Shown piece after piece: positions 1 through 7,989 of a DNA stretch of 64,000 bases. A program made the translations under genes and the position numbers. Location of the stretch: contig NZ_CP085174.1 in NCBI RefSeq assembly GCF_020616555.1, positions 62,001-126,000 on the forward strand, written 5' to 3'. The stretch comes from Streptomyces longhuiensis (GTDB lineage: Bacteria; Actinomycetota; Actinomycetes; Streptomycetales; Streptomycetaceae). The notes beneath the pieces were generated by a model that saw only the letters and a list, made by a program, of their open reading frames with translations, did no database searches and had not been told where the DNA came from. Position 1 is the first letter of the stretch. The number at the start of each line of letters is the position of its first letter.

Positions 1-2280
1 GGTCGCACGACGCTGTGGGCCCATTCCGGCGCCCAGTCCCTGAGCACAGGTGTCCTATTGCCGGTCTCGTCTCCGGTGTCTGGGTCTACTTCGGGGATCG
101 TGTCGTCCGGGCACGCCTTGAGGTTGGGAAGAATGCATTGCTGGAGGATGGCTGCGAACTGCATGTCATTGCCACCGATGGACAGGGAGACAAGCGTTGT
201 GTTCTGGTCCAGGTATCCCTGCCGGATTTGTGGAAGTTCTCCGGAAAGGTCTTTGCTGAGGATGTCGTAGTGGCGGGCACCGGAACAGGCTATGAACTTA
301 TAGTCAAGCCGCGGGCTCCACGAGGTTTCCAGTTCCGCTGTCGTCTGGCTTTCGCCAGGAAGGACCGCGCGGCGAGACCAGGCCACTCGGGAGCGGTGGC
401 AGGAGTTTGTAGCTCGGTCACCCGCAGCCTTGTTGTAGTAGTCCGACTCGGGGTCGTAGTCGTCGCCTCCCGGATCCGAGGCGCCCTCTCCGGAGGCGTA
501 GGAGTCACCCATGGCAACCTCCACGTTCTTCGGTTTACCAGGAAGAGGTTGGAAGGCGACCGCGTCCCAGGCAACGTCCTCATCACCGGTGCCGTCCTCA
601 GTGGCATTGGTGAGGGTGACGCTTGGGGTGCCCGTGAAGTGGAAGGCACCAATGCTGACCCAACGGTTGGCGCGCTGCTCCACGATGCGATGGGAGGACG
701 TACTGTCAGAGCCTCCCACGACGTAGGCGGCCTGCCGCGTCTGCGCTCCGGTGTCAGGCACGTGCACCATGACCCGCGCCCAGGAGACGTCCTTCTCCAG
801 GGTCCAGGTGCCCGTGACGGTCATCAGCCTCAGCCCGTTGTCACCGCCGAGGTGGGCGGTGTCGCGAGTGTGGGCGTACCAGAAGTGACCGTCGAGGCCA
901 CCGCCGATCTGATGCAAATCACCCTTGGCCTCGTACTGGCCAAGACCGGGGCCGGTCGCGGCAGGGTCGGCATTGAAGGTGAACTGGAAGTTGCCGGCGT
1001 CGGTTCCGGTCGTTCCGCATGAGCTATAGGTGTTCGTCTGGTCGGGCATGGAATGCACGATCAGCGAGTTGGGAGGCGTGCTGTTCTCGGTGTAACAGAC
1101 GGGCGTGCCGTACTGGAGCCTGGTGCCGCGGCCCGGTTCGGCGATCAGAGTCTGGTACTTGATGTTCTCGAAGCCGCAAGTAGTGGCGCAGTCGCTCTTC
1201 CACGTGGCGTTGGATTCGTGCCACCAGTACTGGGTGTAACAGGCGGCGTCGGGGCAGTCGGGCGGGCTGGCGGAGTCGCAGTTGTTCTTCGTGTTGCAGA
1301 ACGTGTCGAGCGACGGTGTGGCGTGGGCCCGGTTGTACGTCGCGCTACCCGGAGTGGTGTATGGGTCAGCGGTGCCGTTCCAGTAAGCAGGGCGGAAGCC
1401 GGCCGAGGAGAAGCCTGACTCTCCCGGCCAGTCCTGGCGGCCGGATGTGGCGTAGGAGTAGCCGGTGTCGGCGGACCAGGCGGCCCAACCCAGCACCTTC
1501 TCCTCGTACGGCCAGTCCTGCGGATGCGCGGCGTCCTTGACGGCATTCGGGTCGATGTCGGTGTTCATGAAGGCCAACCGGGACGGGGGGTAAACGGGGT
1601 TGGCAGGGTTGTTGTACCAGCCCAGGCCCCAGTTGCCGTTCGTGCCCTCGTCGGCGCGGGGGTTGAAGCCGAGGTTGTAGTTCCACAGGGCCGCGAACCA
1701 GTTCTCGACGCGGGAGGGATCGTCGTTGTTGACGGTGATCTTCTGGTCGGCCTTGTGTACCTCGTTCCACTTGTCGGCGAGGATGTACAGGGAGCCGGCG
1801 ACGTTCACGGTGTAGTCCAGGGCGACGGCGCGCTGCGTGGCGGGGGCGAGTGCCTTCTCGCCTTCCTTCTCGTGTCCCGAGAGTCGCATGCCGTCGGTGA
1901 CCTGCCCTACGCCGTATCCGCAGTCGGACTCGGCCCAGTTGATCTTCCAGTAGGCGGCGGGGTCGCCGCCCTTGTGGCCGTAGAAGCCGGCGTAGGAGGC
2001 CAAGGGGTTGCCCATTTGGCCGGGGATGGACCCCGGCTCTGCCTGCCACAGGTTGGACTCCTGAGCCATCACGCCCAGCAGTACGTTGGCCGGGATGCGT
2101 CCTCCTCCGGCCAACGCCGGTTTGGGGAAGAGGCCTTGAGGATCGACCGTGCCCACACCTGCCTGGTCACGCCACCCTCCCTGAGTGATGGGCGCAGCTA
2201 CGTGGTCGTGCGGTCGGGGATCAGGCAGGTGCGGCGGGCAGCCGTCAGGTGCCTCGATCGCGTACCGATCTCCCACTAAA
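1..2280 (-). pseudogene. 5'-truncated secreted lysozyme-like / golvesin-like / SGNH hydrolase protein (3' end outside window)
   Basis: One open frame runs leftward from about 2280 to the window edge. Read N to C it holds a lysozyme/transglycosylase-like domain (about 2120-1500; motif GVMAQESNLW, candidate catalytic Glu codon 2058-2060, later DCGYGVGQVTDG), a Cys-rich linker, a golvesin-type beta-domain (about 960-560; MVHVPDTGAQTRQAAYVV) and the start of an SGNH/GDSL hydrolase (block I GDSYASGEG at about 510; block with SIGGNDMQF at about 180). Such proteins are normally exported wall-active hydrolases. No start codon, RBS or signal peptide precedes the lysozyme-like part: the frame runs into unrelated DNA that reads as a STAS fragment on the other strand. 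I infer a recombination junction removed the 5' end. The catalytic Asp/His of SGNH would lie outside the window. Confidence 0.75.
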
Positions 2281-2563
2281 GAGAGCGAGTTGGCCAGCCG
2301 GAAAGCGCAAGCTGGTCGGCCTGGCCCTCCAGTCCGCGGGTCGCTCAGGCAAACAGGTCGTGGTCGACCTGTCCGGGGTGCACCACATGGGCGCACATCT
2401 GCTGGGCGAGCTGCTCAAGCCGGGACGCGGCGAAGGCCGGCTGCCCTGGCTGTGCGGACCGCTCAGCCCAATGTCTGAACGCACCCTCAAGGTGACCGGG
2501 ACCGACAGTGTCTTCCGGATCTTTCCCACACTCCCTGATGCGACGGCCGCTGCCCGCATCTGA
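2281..2563 (+). pseudogene. STAS (anti-sigma factor antagonist-like) C-terminal fragment
   Basis: The frame encodes the second half of a STAS domain: KQVVVDLSGVHHMGAHLLGELL resembles the beta-strand/loop around the phosphorylatable Ser of anti-anti-sigma factors, and the tail LKVTGTDSVFRIFPTLPDA is the usual C-terminal helix. The N-terminal strands are missing and the frame meets the truncated hydrolase of the opposite strand. The normal Ser/Thr after DLSGV is not obvious, so even the remaining part may be inactive. It is followed by a strong hairpin terminator at 2608. Confidence 0.6.
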
Positions 2564-2607
2564 CACACACAGGAGTTGCTCGAACGCCAACACCGAATAC
2601 GGAAACA

Positions 2608-2647
2608 GAGAAGGGCCCGGCGCGCGAGGAAGTGCCGGGCCCTTCTC
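2608..2647. terminator. Intrinsic terminator hairpin
   Basis: A 14-bp perfect inverted repeat (gagaagggcccggc / gccgggcccttctc) with a 12-nt loop lies 45 bp after the STAS fragment. It is probably its original terminator. Confidence 0.7.
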
Positions 2648-2706
2648 CCCAAGGGCGGTAGATGAGACGAGACCGGGGGGACGTAACCACCTACCGCCCT
2701 GCCAAC

Positions 2707-3036
2707 CTAAGCGACCCCAGCACGGCAGACGCCCACGACGTCGGCGAACGCGTCGAACCCGCCACAGAACGCCGCCCGGACGGCGTAAGCAGGATCGGGA
2801 CACTTGCCGCCGGAGCCAACGTCGTCGACTGCTTCACCGAGAGCTTCGACGGCACGTGCCGGGTCGACGACGCACCCGAGGATGCCGGATGCGATGACAG
2901 CCCACACGTGGCTGCCGTCCAAGTCGATTTCTTGCGGCGCGAGTTGGTGGCCGTCAGGGCACTCGAAGATGCCGTTGGAAAGAACACGGAGCAGTCGGGG
3001 TTCGGTGGCGCAGGTGCCGCAGGCGATCGCGTGCAT
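2707..3036 (-). CDS. Hypothetical protein, Cys-containing, about 109 aa
   Basis: Reading from the ATG at 3036 gives a compact protein beginning MHAIACGTCATEPRLLRV, with a CxxC and a later C-P-D-G-H segment that could form a small zinc site, then a hydrophobic Ala/Gly/Val-rich C-terminus. I do not recognise the family. The same frame is open upstream to 3126 and beyond, but those codons match an internal piece of an XRE/TPR regulator (see 3040-3165). The ORF was therefore either born from, or fused to, that remnant. No convincing RBS precedes 3036. Real expression is uncertain. Confidence 0.4.
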   Translation of the reverse strand: MHAIACGTCATEPRLLRVLSNGIFECPDGHQLAPQEIDLDGSHVWAVIASGILGCVVDPARAVEALGEAVDDVGSGGKCPDPAYAVRAAFCGGFDAFADVVGVCRAGVA

Positions 3037-3039
3037 CAG

Positions 3040-3165
3040 GCCCCTGAAGACACAGATCATCCGGCTGTCGCTGCCCTGCGGCAGCTTGGCCACACGAGCG
3101 GCCTCCTTCTCTGCGTGCGCCATCAATCGCTTGCCGGCGCCTAGCCAATTTGCCGGAGTCGAGTG
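3040..3165 (-). pseudogene. Internal fragment of an XRE/TPR regulator
   Basis: The translated segment AEKEAARVAKLPQGSDSRM is nearly identical to part of the TPR region of the intact regulator at 20904-22115, and the DNA matches 21245-21300 closely. Upstream codons (TPANWLGAGKRLMAH) look like a diverged paralogue rather than a copy of that gene. No HTH domain or start is present, so this is a scrap of a second regulator of the same family, in frame with the following small ORF. Confidence 0.6.
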
Positions 3166-3416
3166 GGCCGGTGGTCGCGATCCTGGGCTCGATGCGTGCG
3201 GTCGACGAAATCGGGCTCCCTTCCCCTAGCGCTGACAAGACACGACGTCAGGGGTGCTGTGTGGCATGAGGTGGGATACCTGATTCTGGTCGTGTCTCCA
3301 CGGCTGAAGGTGCGTTAGGCAGGCGGCCGTCCGAACAGTGTCGAGGCTCTTCGCCACCGGGACGGCGCCCAGGCCCTGCTCTGGCAGGCCCCTCACGAAC
3401 GCAAAGAAAGCGAGTC

Positions 3417-3656
3417 ATGATCCTCATGAAGAAGACGCTTGCCGTCGCAGCTGTCACCGGTGCCGTCGTCCTGGGTGGCGCGGGCTTCGCGGCCGCCGAC
3501 TCCGGCGCCGAAGGCTACGCGGTGGGCTCCCCCGGCGTGCTCTCCGGCAACCTGGTGCAGGCGCCCATCCACATTCCCCTCAACGTCTGCGGCAACACCG
3601 TCAACGTCATCGGGCTGCTCAACCCGACCTTCGGCAACGCCTGCGTCAACCGCTGA
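3417..3656 (+). CDS. Chaplin (short, secreted amyloid-like surface protein)
   Basis: A 79-aa protein with an N-terminal signal peptide (KK, then a hydrophobic AVAAVTGAVVLGGAGFA stretch, cleavage near AAADS) followed by one chaplin domain: GSPGVLSGNLVQAPIHIPLNVCGN...GLLNPTFGNACVN with the two conserved Cys. Chaplins assemble the hydrophobic sheath of Streptomyces aerial hyphae. This is a short chaplin without a sortase signal, so it should be freely secreted. A purine-rich RBS (aaagaaag) precedes the ATG; a second ATG four codons in (MKKTLAV) is an equally good start. A hairpin terminator follows at 3786. Neighbours are remnants, so the gene appears to stand alone. Confidence 0.95.
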   Translation: MILMKKTLAVAAVTGAVVLGGAGFAAADSGAEGYAVGSPGVLSGNLVQAPIHIPLNVCGNTVNVIGLLNPTFGNACVNR

Positions 3657-3785
3657 CCTGACACAGCTCCCGGACAAAGCCCCGTCGGACCCCGTGTCTG
3701 CGGGGATGCTCGGCGGCAGGACTTCCTCCCCGGCCACCACGCCCCTGCATCGACAGCCACCGATGTCTGGCGGCAGCAGGTGAGG

Positions 3786-3814
3786 GGCCGGAGCCACTGC
3801 CGATGGCTCCGGCC
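3786..3814. terminator. Terminator hairpin after the chaplin gene
   Basis: Perfect 11-bp inverted repeat ggccggagcca / tggctccggcc with a 7-nt loop, 130 bp after the chaplin stop. Confidence 0.6.
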
Positions 3815-3877
3815 ATAGGAACGTTCGGTGCCGTCCGCGATGCGCCGTATGGAGGCGCCGCAAAGGCTACGGCCGGC
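3800..3877 (-). pseudogene. Fragment of a small helix-turn-helix protein
   Basis: The frame gives ASIRRIADGTERSYGRSH, matching the recognition-helix region ASIRSIAGSTGRSYGFVY of the intact 67-aa HTH protein at 32921-33124. The surrounding residues do not fit and no start or stop is preserved. A short decayed copy is the simplest reading. Confidence 0.4.
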
Positions 3878-4019
3878 CATGCTCCTGACCAGCCGTAGCC
3901 ACGTCATGGAGCTCATGCCAGGGTTGGCGGGAGGACGCGGCAGGTGCTGCCGGGTGTGCGGTGATCCTGTGCCGGTGTCGATGGCGGCGCAGGCGTGTTC
4001 TGGGGCGGAGACAGCAGTG

Positions 4020-4075
4020 ACCGGCCGGGGGCCTCTCACGTACCAGACAGTCACGGAGGACGGCCCCCGGCCGGT
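4020..4075. terminator. Terminator hairpin downstream of the DUF6381-like gene
   Basis: A 14-bp perfect inverted repeat (accggccgggggcc / ggcccccggccggt) brackets 28 nt. It lies just beyond the stop of the leftward gene 4099-4290. Confidence 0.55.
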
Positions 4076-4098
4076 GTCTTTGCCGGGAACTGCCGGGA

Positions 4099-4290
4099 CT
4101 ACATCGGGTCGATGTCCGGCTGGCCCGTACCGCCTGCCCGCTCGCTCTGCTCCTTGAGCTCACGGGCCTTGTCCATCAGACGCTGACGCTCCTGCGGGTC
4201 CATGGCACGTTCCGCGGCCTGCTCCAGGTCCGCAGCCCGAGCACGCATCTGCTTCTGCTGGGCACGACCCGACTCGCCTGCAGCACTCAT
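4099..4290 (-). CDS. Small acidic/coiled-coil protein, DUF6381-like
   Basis: A 63-aa protein starting MSAAGESGRAQQKQMRARA, nearly all charged helix with heptad-like spacing (EQAAERAMDPQERQRLMDKARELKEQ). It fits the small Streptomyces family I know as DUF6381, of unknown function, often found beside stress or SigB-controlled genes. The ATG at 4290 is chosen over one two codons upstream because aggag lies 5 nt before it. A terminator hairpin follows at 4020-4075. Confidence 0.75.
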   Translation of the reverse strand: MSAAGESGRAQQKQMRARAADLEQAAERAMDPQERQRLMDKARELKEQSERAGGTGQPDIDPM

Positions 4291-4445
4291 GATCACTCCT
4301 AGGGTGATGAGGAAGAGCGGGCCACAACAGCGAAACAGGACCCGTCACCCCCGGCATCTCGAGCAATCACCCACCGCTATCTACGCAGTTGGGAAGCCCA
4401 CGCGGAACGACTTGCATAGCCGGTCCGGACACGGTCTGAGCCTCA

Positions 4446-4640
4446 CGCCGACCTGATGGGAGACGCCGGGGGTGGCCGCGTAGTCGACCGCGCGTACTGC
4501 TCGCCCCAGAGGTAAAGTTAGGAGCGTAGCGGGAGACGCGTAAGTGCTCCGATCAGGAAGTTCCCGTGGGTGGCCCCATGGAGATGCCGGCCCCCTCTCC
4601 GGGGGGGGTTATCCCATGTCTGAGGCCCTTCAGAGGGGGG
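4446..4640. repeat. Intergenic repeat module, copy 1 (copy 2 at 11089-11260)
   Basis: From ctgacctgat through agaggtaa..., gtgctc.ga.cagg.a and the start of a gccccctct hairpin, this segment aligns with 11089-11260 at a clearly non-random level. Both copies end in a hairpin (imperfect here, perfect at 11214-11249) and both lie near copies of the gene family represented by 4775-5173. Possibly a shared 3' or 5' regulatory region. Confidence 0.5.
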
Positions 4641-4774
4641 TCTTCCAGGGCGTACAGGACGGCTGCCATCACAGGTGCGCGCCCTGCGGGGCCCGTCAGG
4701 GAAACAGCTGGTTTCGGCACGCGCCCGTTCGCACTGGATCGAGCGCATGCCGGCACCCGGGCGCGGGTGCGTCG

Positions 4775-5173
4775 TCAGGTGGTTGGGGGCACGGCGCGGG
4801 TCAGGGGTTCGAGGTCGCCGTAGAGGGCAGCGTGCAGGGCGGCGGCCAGTTCACGGGCCCGTACCTCGCCGTCCATATCGTGCAGGTCGAAGGTGACGGG
4901 GCCGGCGGAGGAGTCGGGACGGATCTCCTTGGAGTGGATGAGGCGGATGACGGCCTCGCGCACCGCGTTGTACACGGCGGGGTCGATGGTGTGCTGCGGG
5001 GCGGTGAGCGCGTCGGCCTTGACCGTCCACGGCGGGTTAGGCCCGCCCTGTTGCTCGACCGCGATGAACACGACGCGCTGATCCCGGGCCGCCTGACAGG
5101 CGGCCTCGAACGCTTCCAGACCGGTCGCGTCCGGGATCCGGTCCGCGGGGCACGGCGTCGGCAACGGCTCCAT
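4775..5173 (-). CDS. Conserved hypothetical protein (132 aa)
   Basis: ATG at 5173 has GGGAGG about 9 nt upstream. The protein has an alpha/beta look: EAFEAACQAARDQRVVFIAVEQQ, then NPPWTVKADALTAPQHTIDPAVYNAVREAVIRLIH, then a segment rich in acidic residues. I do not recognise the family. A broken copy of its middle, nearly identical in the core ADALTAPQHTIDPAVYNAVRE, lies at 10711-10944, showing that this is a real conserved gene. It is downstream of the hairpin cluster at 5311-5517. Confidence 0.7.
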   Translation of the reverse strand: MEPLPTPCPADRIPDATGLEAFEAACQAARDQRVVFIAVEQQGGPNPPWTVKADALTAPQHTIDPAVYNAVREAVIRLIHSKEIRPDSSAGPVTFDLHDMDGEVRARELAAALHAALYGDLEPLTRAVPPTT

Positions 5174-5310
5174 ATGACAAGCATCCTCCCAGGAGACAGG
5201 CCAAGGCGCCGTGCGGTGACGCGGAGGTGTCCACGCGGGCAAAGCAATCGTTGTGATGGTGCGCGACAAACGGCTTCTGGCTCCCCCTCCCCCGGACCGT
5301 GCGAACCAGG

Positions 5311-5517
5311 GCCCTGGCCTGCCCCCTTTCGGGGCGTGGCCAGGGCTTTGCGCTGGGGGGGCGGTGTTCCGGGCAACCGGCCGATCTGGTGGACTGGTGG
5401 GGCTACTGCCGTGCCGGGGCCCCACGGGGGTGGCCCCGGCACGGCAGCCCTGGAGCCGCGGTGCCTTGCGGCTCCAGGGGAGCGGTGCGGGCGCGGCGGG
5501 GGCCACGCCCGCACCGC
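5311..5517. other. Cluster of four perfect hairpins in an intergenic region
   Basis: The gap 5174-5730 has no gene but holds hairpins at 5311-5346 (gccctggcc arms), 5406-5447 (16-bp perfect arms ctgccgtgccggggcc), 5448-5479 (12-bp arms ccctggagccgc) and 5482-5517 (12-bp arms gcggtgcgggcg). The last three are separated by 0-2 nt. They could be stacked terminators, a structured RNA or a relic of palindrome-rich replicon-end DNA. Confidence 0.65.
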
Positions 5518-5730
5518 GCGGACGACGCCCTTGCCGCAACCACGAGCCGAACGGCCGCCATCGGGGCCGGATCACCGACCCCGGCATGGCCCCAGAGCGC
5601 GACGCGACCCGCCGAGAGCCGCCGTGAGCTGCGACAACGCAGCCCAACTGTCACCCTGGAGAGCCGGGCAGCGCCGCGCCGGCCCGCCGGGACCAAGTAG
5701 GGCCCGAAACCACGGCAGGCGGAGGCCCTC

Positions 5731-6012
5731 ATGCTGATCAGTCACAGCGTCGACGGCGACACCCTGCGCCTGACCGTGCACCACAGCATCGACGTCAACA
5801 CCCGGGCCGCAGCCGCTGTAGAGCTCGAGGCCCTCGTCCACACCCACCGACCCCGCCGCGTGAGCGTCCAGGTCCCCGCCGGAGAACCGACGCCCGCCAC
5901 GCTCAGCGTCATCGTGCGCGCCCACCGCATGTGCAAGGGCCTCGACATTCCCCTCAGCCTGACCGGAGCCACCACGGCAGCCCAGCGCCTGTTCGTCGCG
6001 AACACCGTGTAG
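5731..6012 (+). CDS. STAS-like small protein, copy 1
   Basis: A 93-aa protein MLISHSVDGDTLRLTVHH...AAAAVELEALVHTHRPRRVSVQVP..TPATLSVIVRAHRMCKGLDIPLSLTG. The order strand, helix (conserved NTRAAAAVELEALV), strand, helix (LSVIVRAHRMCK), strand is that of a STAS domain, but the usual DLSGVxxxDSSG motif is replaced by VQVPAGEPTPATL, so it may bind without being phosphorylated. A near-identical paralogue sits at 38574-38855 with the same upstream sequence (ggcggaggcc.tcATG, RBS-like ggcggagg). A hairpin terminator follows at 6030. Confidence 0.75.
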   Translation: MLISHSVDGDTLRLTVHHSIDVNTRAAAAVELEALVHTHRPRRVSVQVPAGEPTPATLSVIVRAHRMCKGLDIPLSLTGATTAAQRLFVANTV

Positions 6013-6029
6013 AGGCCTGGGGGTGGGGT

Positions 6030-6071
6030 TGCCGGACCGGAAGGGGCCCAACCTGACCGGCCGGTCCGGCA
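6030..6071. terminator. Terminator hairpin after STAS-like gene
   Basis: Perfect 11-bp arms tgccggaccgg / ccggtccggca, 18 bp after the stop codon. Confidence 0.55.
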
Positions 6072-6155
6072 GCCTCGGTGACCGGGCAGGTGCGGCGAGG
6101 CTGCCGGCCGGTACAGCGGGTGCGGGGATGAGGGAGAGCACCGCACCACGCTGGC

Positions 6156-6341
6156 CTATCGGGTGGGCCACGGGCACCCATCTGCCAGCCTGACCCACTC
6201 CCGGTCCACCTGTCCGGGCACGACACGCCCCTCCGCCTTCCAGCGGGTGGCCAGCTGCGTGAAGATCGGCTCACCCGGCGAAGGGGGAATCGTTTCCTCG
6301 CGGCCGGTGACCGGGGCGGGCTGCTGGGTTGTCGTGGTCAC
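6156..6341 (-). CDS. Hypothetical protein (61 aa)
   Basis: ATG at 6341; the protein is polar with MTTTTQQPAPVTGREE at its start and FTQLATRWKAEGRVVPGQVDREWVRLAD in the core. This looks like a small Streptomyces hypothetical, but no domain is recognisable. Its start overlaps the C-terminal extension of the leftward frame from 6732, suggesting they were once separate genes and the upstream one lost its stop. Confidence 0.45.
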   Translation of the reverse strand: MTTTTQQPAPVTGREETIPPSPGEPIFTQLATRWKAEGRVVPGQVDREWVRLADGCPWPTR

Positions 6342-6732
6342 ACAGTTCTAACGCGCGAATCTCAGTCACCTGGATGCCTCCACGTGACGCTTTAGTGGCT
6401 CCGGTCCCACGGATCGGATACGAGACGGTCGGCGTCGGCCTCGGTCGCGGCTTGTCCCAATCCGGGAACTTCACCGGATACACGGCCGTCGACCGCGGCC
6501 GGGGCACCTTCTCTTCCGAGCGGTCTGCGCTGGTGCTGCCGGTGGTGCCGGCGAAGCCGACAGCCACCAAGGTGATAGCGGCCAGGACACTCATCTCCCG
6601 CCGCGCGCCGGGCGCCCATCGTGAGTGCTCCCGCACCCTCGCGCCTCCGCCCGGAAATACTCTCGCACACGCACCACTGACTGCTCCCCCATCCAGTCCG
6701 GTGCGCCCCTCGCGCACGGGACCCACCAGCAA
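6271..6732 (-). CDS. Small exported or membrane-anchored Pro-rich protein, probably with decayed ends
   Basis: The core (about 6650-6400) reads RWAPGARREMSVLAAITLVA..., one hydrophobic segment, a Ser/Gly spacer, then STAVYPVKFPDWDKPRPRP and PTVSYPI. This matches residue by residue the layout of the 94-aa gene at 59252-59536 (STAVYPVRFPGWENPKPAP, PTVSYPI), defining a small family: N-terminal Arg-rich tail, one membrane or signal helix, exported Pro-rich tail ending SYPI. Here the N-terminus does not match the paralogue and the frame runs on past SYPI for about 50 residues over the next gene, so start and stop are both doubtful. Function unknown. Confidence 0.5.
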   Translation of the reverse strand: MLVGPVREGRTGLDGGAVSGACARVFPGGGARVREHSRWAPGARREMSVLAAITLVAVGFAGTTGSTSADRSEEKVPRPRSTAVYPVKFPDWDKPRPRPTPTVSYPIRGTGATKASRGGIQVTEIRALELCDHDNPAARPGHRPRGNDSPFAG

Positions 6733-6785
6733 AGCAAAGCCACCACTGACAACGCATCAGCAATCGTGGGGAGTTGTGGTTGCAA
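6700..6785. repeat. Promoter-like repeat element, copy 1 (others at 10955-11035 and about 59575-59605)
   Basis: The segment ending cactgacaacgcatcag.aat.gtggggagttgtggtt is shared with 10955-11035. A shorter core (minus strand TTTGTCAGTG) is also upstream of the homologous gene at 59252. Because two of the three copies sit immediately upstream of the same gene family on the same strand, I infer a conserved promoter or operator with TTGTCA as a possible -35. Confidence 0.45.
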
Positions 6786-7018
6786 GGGTGGCTGCGGAGG
6801 TCTAAGCGGGAGTCGTTTCGCGGTGTGTTGGGGAGTCACCGAGAGTGTCTTGGCGTGATCAATCGCGATCGCTATTGATGTCACCGATCTCCTAAAATCA
6901 CAAAAGGTGACAACATGGACAATGTGGGGCATTGGCGCGGCCGTACAGGAGACCCGTTCACCGGTCACGGCAGTGTCCGGCCGCTCCCGGGCGACCGAGC
7001 ACCGGAAAGGAGTCCCTC

Positions 7019-7324
7019 ATGGCCAACATCAACGTCGCGCTGCACGTACAGGTCGAGGCCCAGCCCGGGAAGGAGGAAGAGGTCGCCGCCTTTCTCCGCG
7101 ACGGCCTTGCCATCGTGCAGGAGGAGCCCGACACCGTCGCCTGGTTCGCCGTACGCCTGAGCCCGTCCACCTTCGCCATCTTCGACGCCTTCCCCCACGA
7201 CGACGCACGCCAGGCCCACCTCGCCGGCCGCCTGGGCAGCGCCCTGACGGAACGAGCCGGTGAACTGTTCGCCCAACCGCCTTCCGTCGAGCAACTCGAC
7301 GTCCTCGCCCACAAACTCCCCTGA
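7019..7324 (+). CDS. Antibiotic biosynthesis monooxygenase (ABM)-domain protein
   Basis: ATG at 7019 is preceded by aaaggag. The 101-aa protein is a dimeric alpha+beta-barrel type: NVALHVQVEAQPGKEEEVAAFLRDGLAIVQEEPDTVAWFAVRLSP.TFAIFDAFPHDDARQAHLAGRL. Small ABM proteins act as cofactor-free quinol monooxygenases or heme-degrading proteins; the substrate cannot be read from sequence. Next come an HbpS/GlcG protein, PfpI and formaldehyde dehydrogenase on the same strand, which suggests a role in oxidative or carbonyl stress. A C-terminal scrap of a close paralogue lies at 35045-35160. Confidence 0.85.
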   Translation: MANINVALHVQVEAQPGKEEEVAAFLRDGLAIVQEEPDTVAWFAVRLSPSTFAIFDAFPHDDARQAHLAGRLGSALTERAGELFAQPPSVEQLDVLAHKLP

Positions 7325-7517
7325 AGACCAGACTGCCTTGTCCACGCCCGGCGCGTCGGACTGGTCCCAGCCGGCGCCACCGCACCGGATTGGGCCGTCA
7401 TGGGGTGGGCCTGCCGTGCGCATCGGAGCACGCGAGGTTCGGCCCGGTAGGCGGAGGCGCGCGGGGTCGGGATACACCAGGCTGCGGGTACACAACCGCA
7501 GCAGAAAGGACCTTGGC

Positions 7518-7931
7518 ATGACCATCAAGACGGAGTCCGTGTCCCTGGAGGACGCCCGGCGGGTCGTCGCTGCGGGGGAGGCCAAGGCCGACGAGATCGG
7601 CTCGCCGAGCAACATCGCCGTCGTCGACGTCGGCGGCAACCTCGTCGCGCACATCCGTATGGACGAGGCCTGGATCGGGAGCGTCGACATCTCCATCTGC
7701 AAGGCCTTCACGTCCCGGGCCTTCGACATCAGTACCGCCGACCTGGCCGCCAACGCGGGTCCCGGTGAGCAGTTCTTCGGGATCAACGCATCCAACAACG
7801 GACGCATCATGATTTTCGCGGGCGGTGTCCCGCTGCGGCACGGCGGCCGGATCGTCGGCGCCGTGGGCGTCAGCGGCGGCAGCGGTGAGCAGGACCAGAC
7901 CGTGGCCGAGGCTGCGGCGACGGCATTCTGA
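7518..7931 (+). CDS. GlcG/HbpS-family heme-binding-like protein
   Basis: 137 aa from the ATG at 7518 (RBS agaaagga). The sequence MTIKTESVSLEDARRVVAAGEAKADEIGSPSNIAVVDVGGNLVAHIRMD, the central AFTSRAFD and the C-terminal GGVPLRHGGRIVGAVGVSGG are the hallmark blocks of the DUF336/GlcG/HbpS fold. HbpS of Streptomyces is a heme/iron-responsive accessory protein of a redox two-component system. No signal peptide is seen, so this copy is probably cytoplasmic. No SenS/SenR-like kinase pair is in the window. Confidence 0.9.
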   Translation: MTIKTESVSLEDARRVVAAGEAKADEIGSPSNIAVVDVGGNLVAHIRMDEAWIGSVDISICKAFTSRAFDISTADLAANAGPGEQFFGINASNNGRIMIFAGGVPLRHGGRIVGAVGVSGGSGEQDQTVAEAAATAF

Positions 7932-7989
7932 CGATTGGCCCCGCCATGCCGTGATCAGCGGAGCCCTCAGCGCGGCCGCTCGTTGGCAT

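Noticed and set aside
15..1022. Long rightward open frame (335 codons) near the left edge
   Set aside because: It lies antisense to the SGNH/golvesin gene, whose minus-strand frame has recognisable motifs; the plus frame has Val/Gly/Arg-rich nonsense composition.
5311..5517. Hairpin cluster considered as the actual telomere
   Set aside because: It lies inside the window with genes on both sides and does not start with the terminal CCCGCGGAGCGGG-type sequence known for Streptomyces ends; kept only as a structural curiosity.
4544..5737. 397-codon rightward open frame
   Set aside because: Covers the antisense of 4775-5173 and the hairpin cluster; no protein features.
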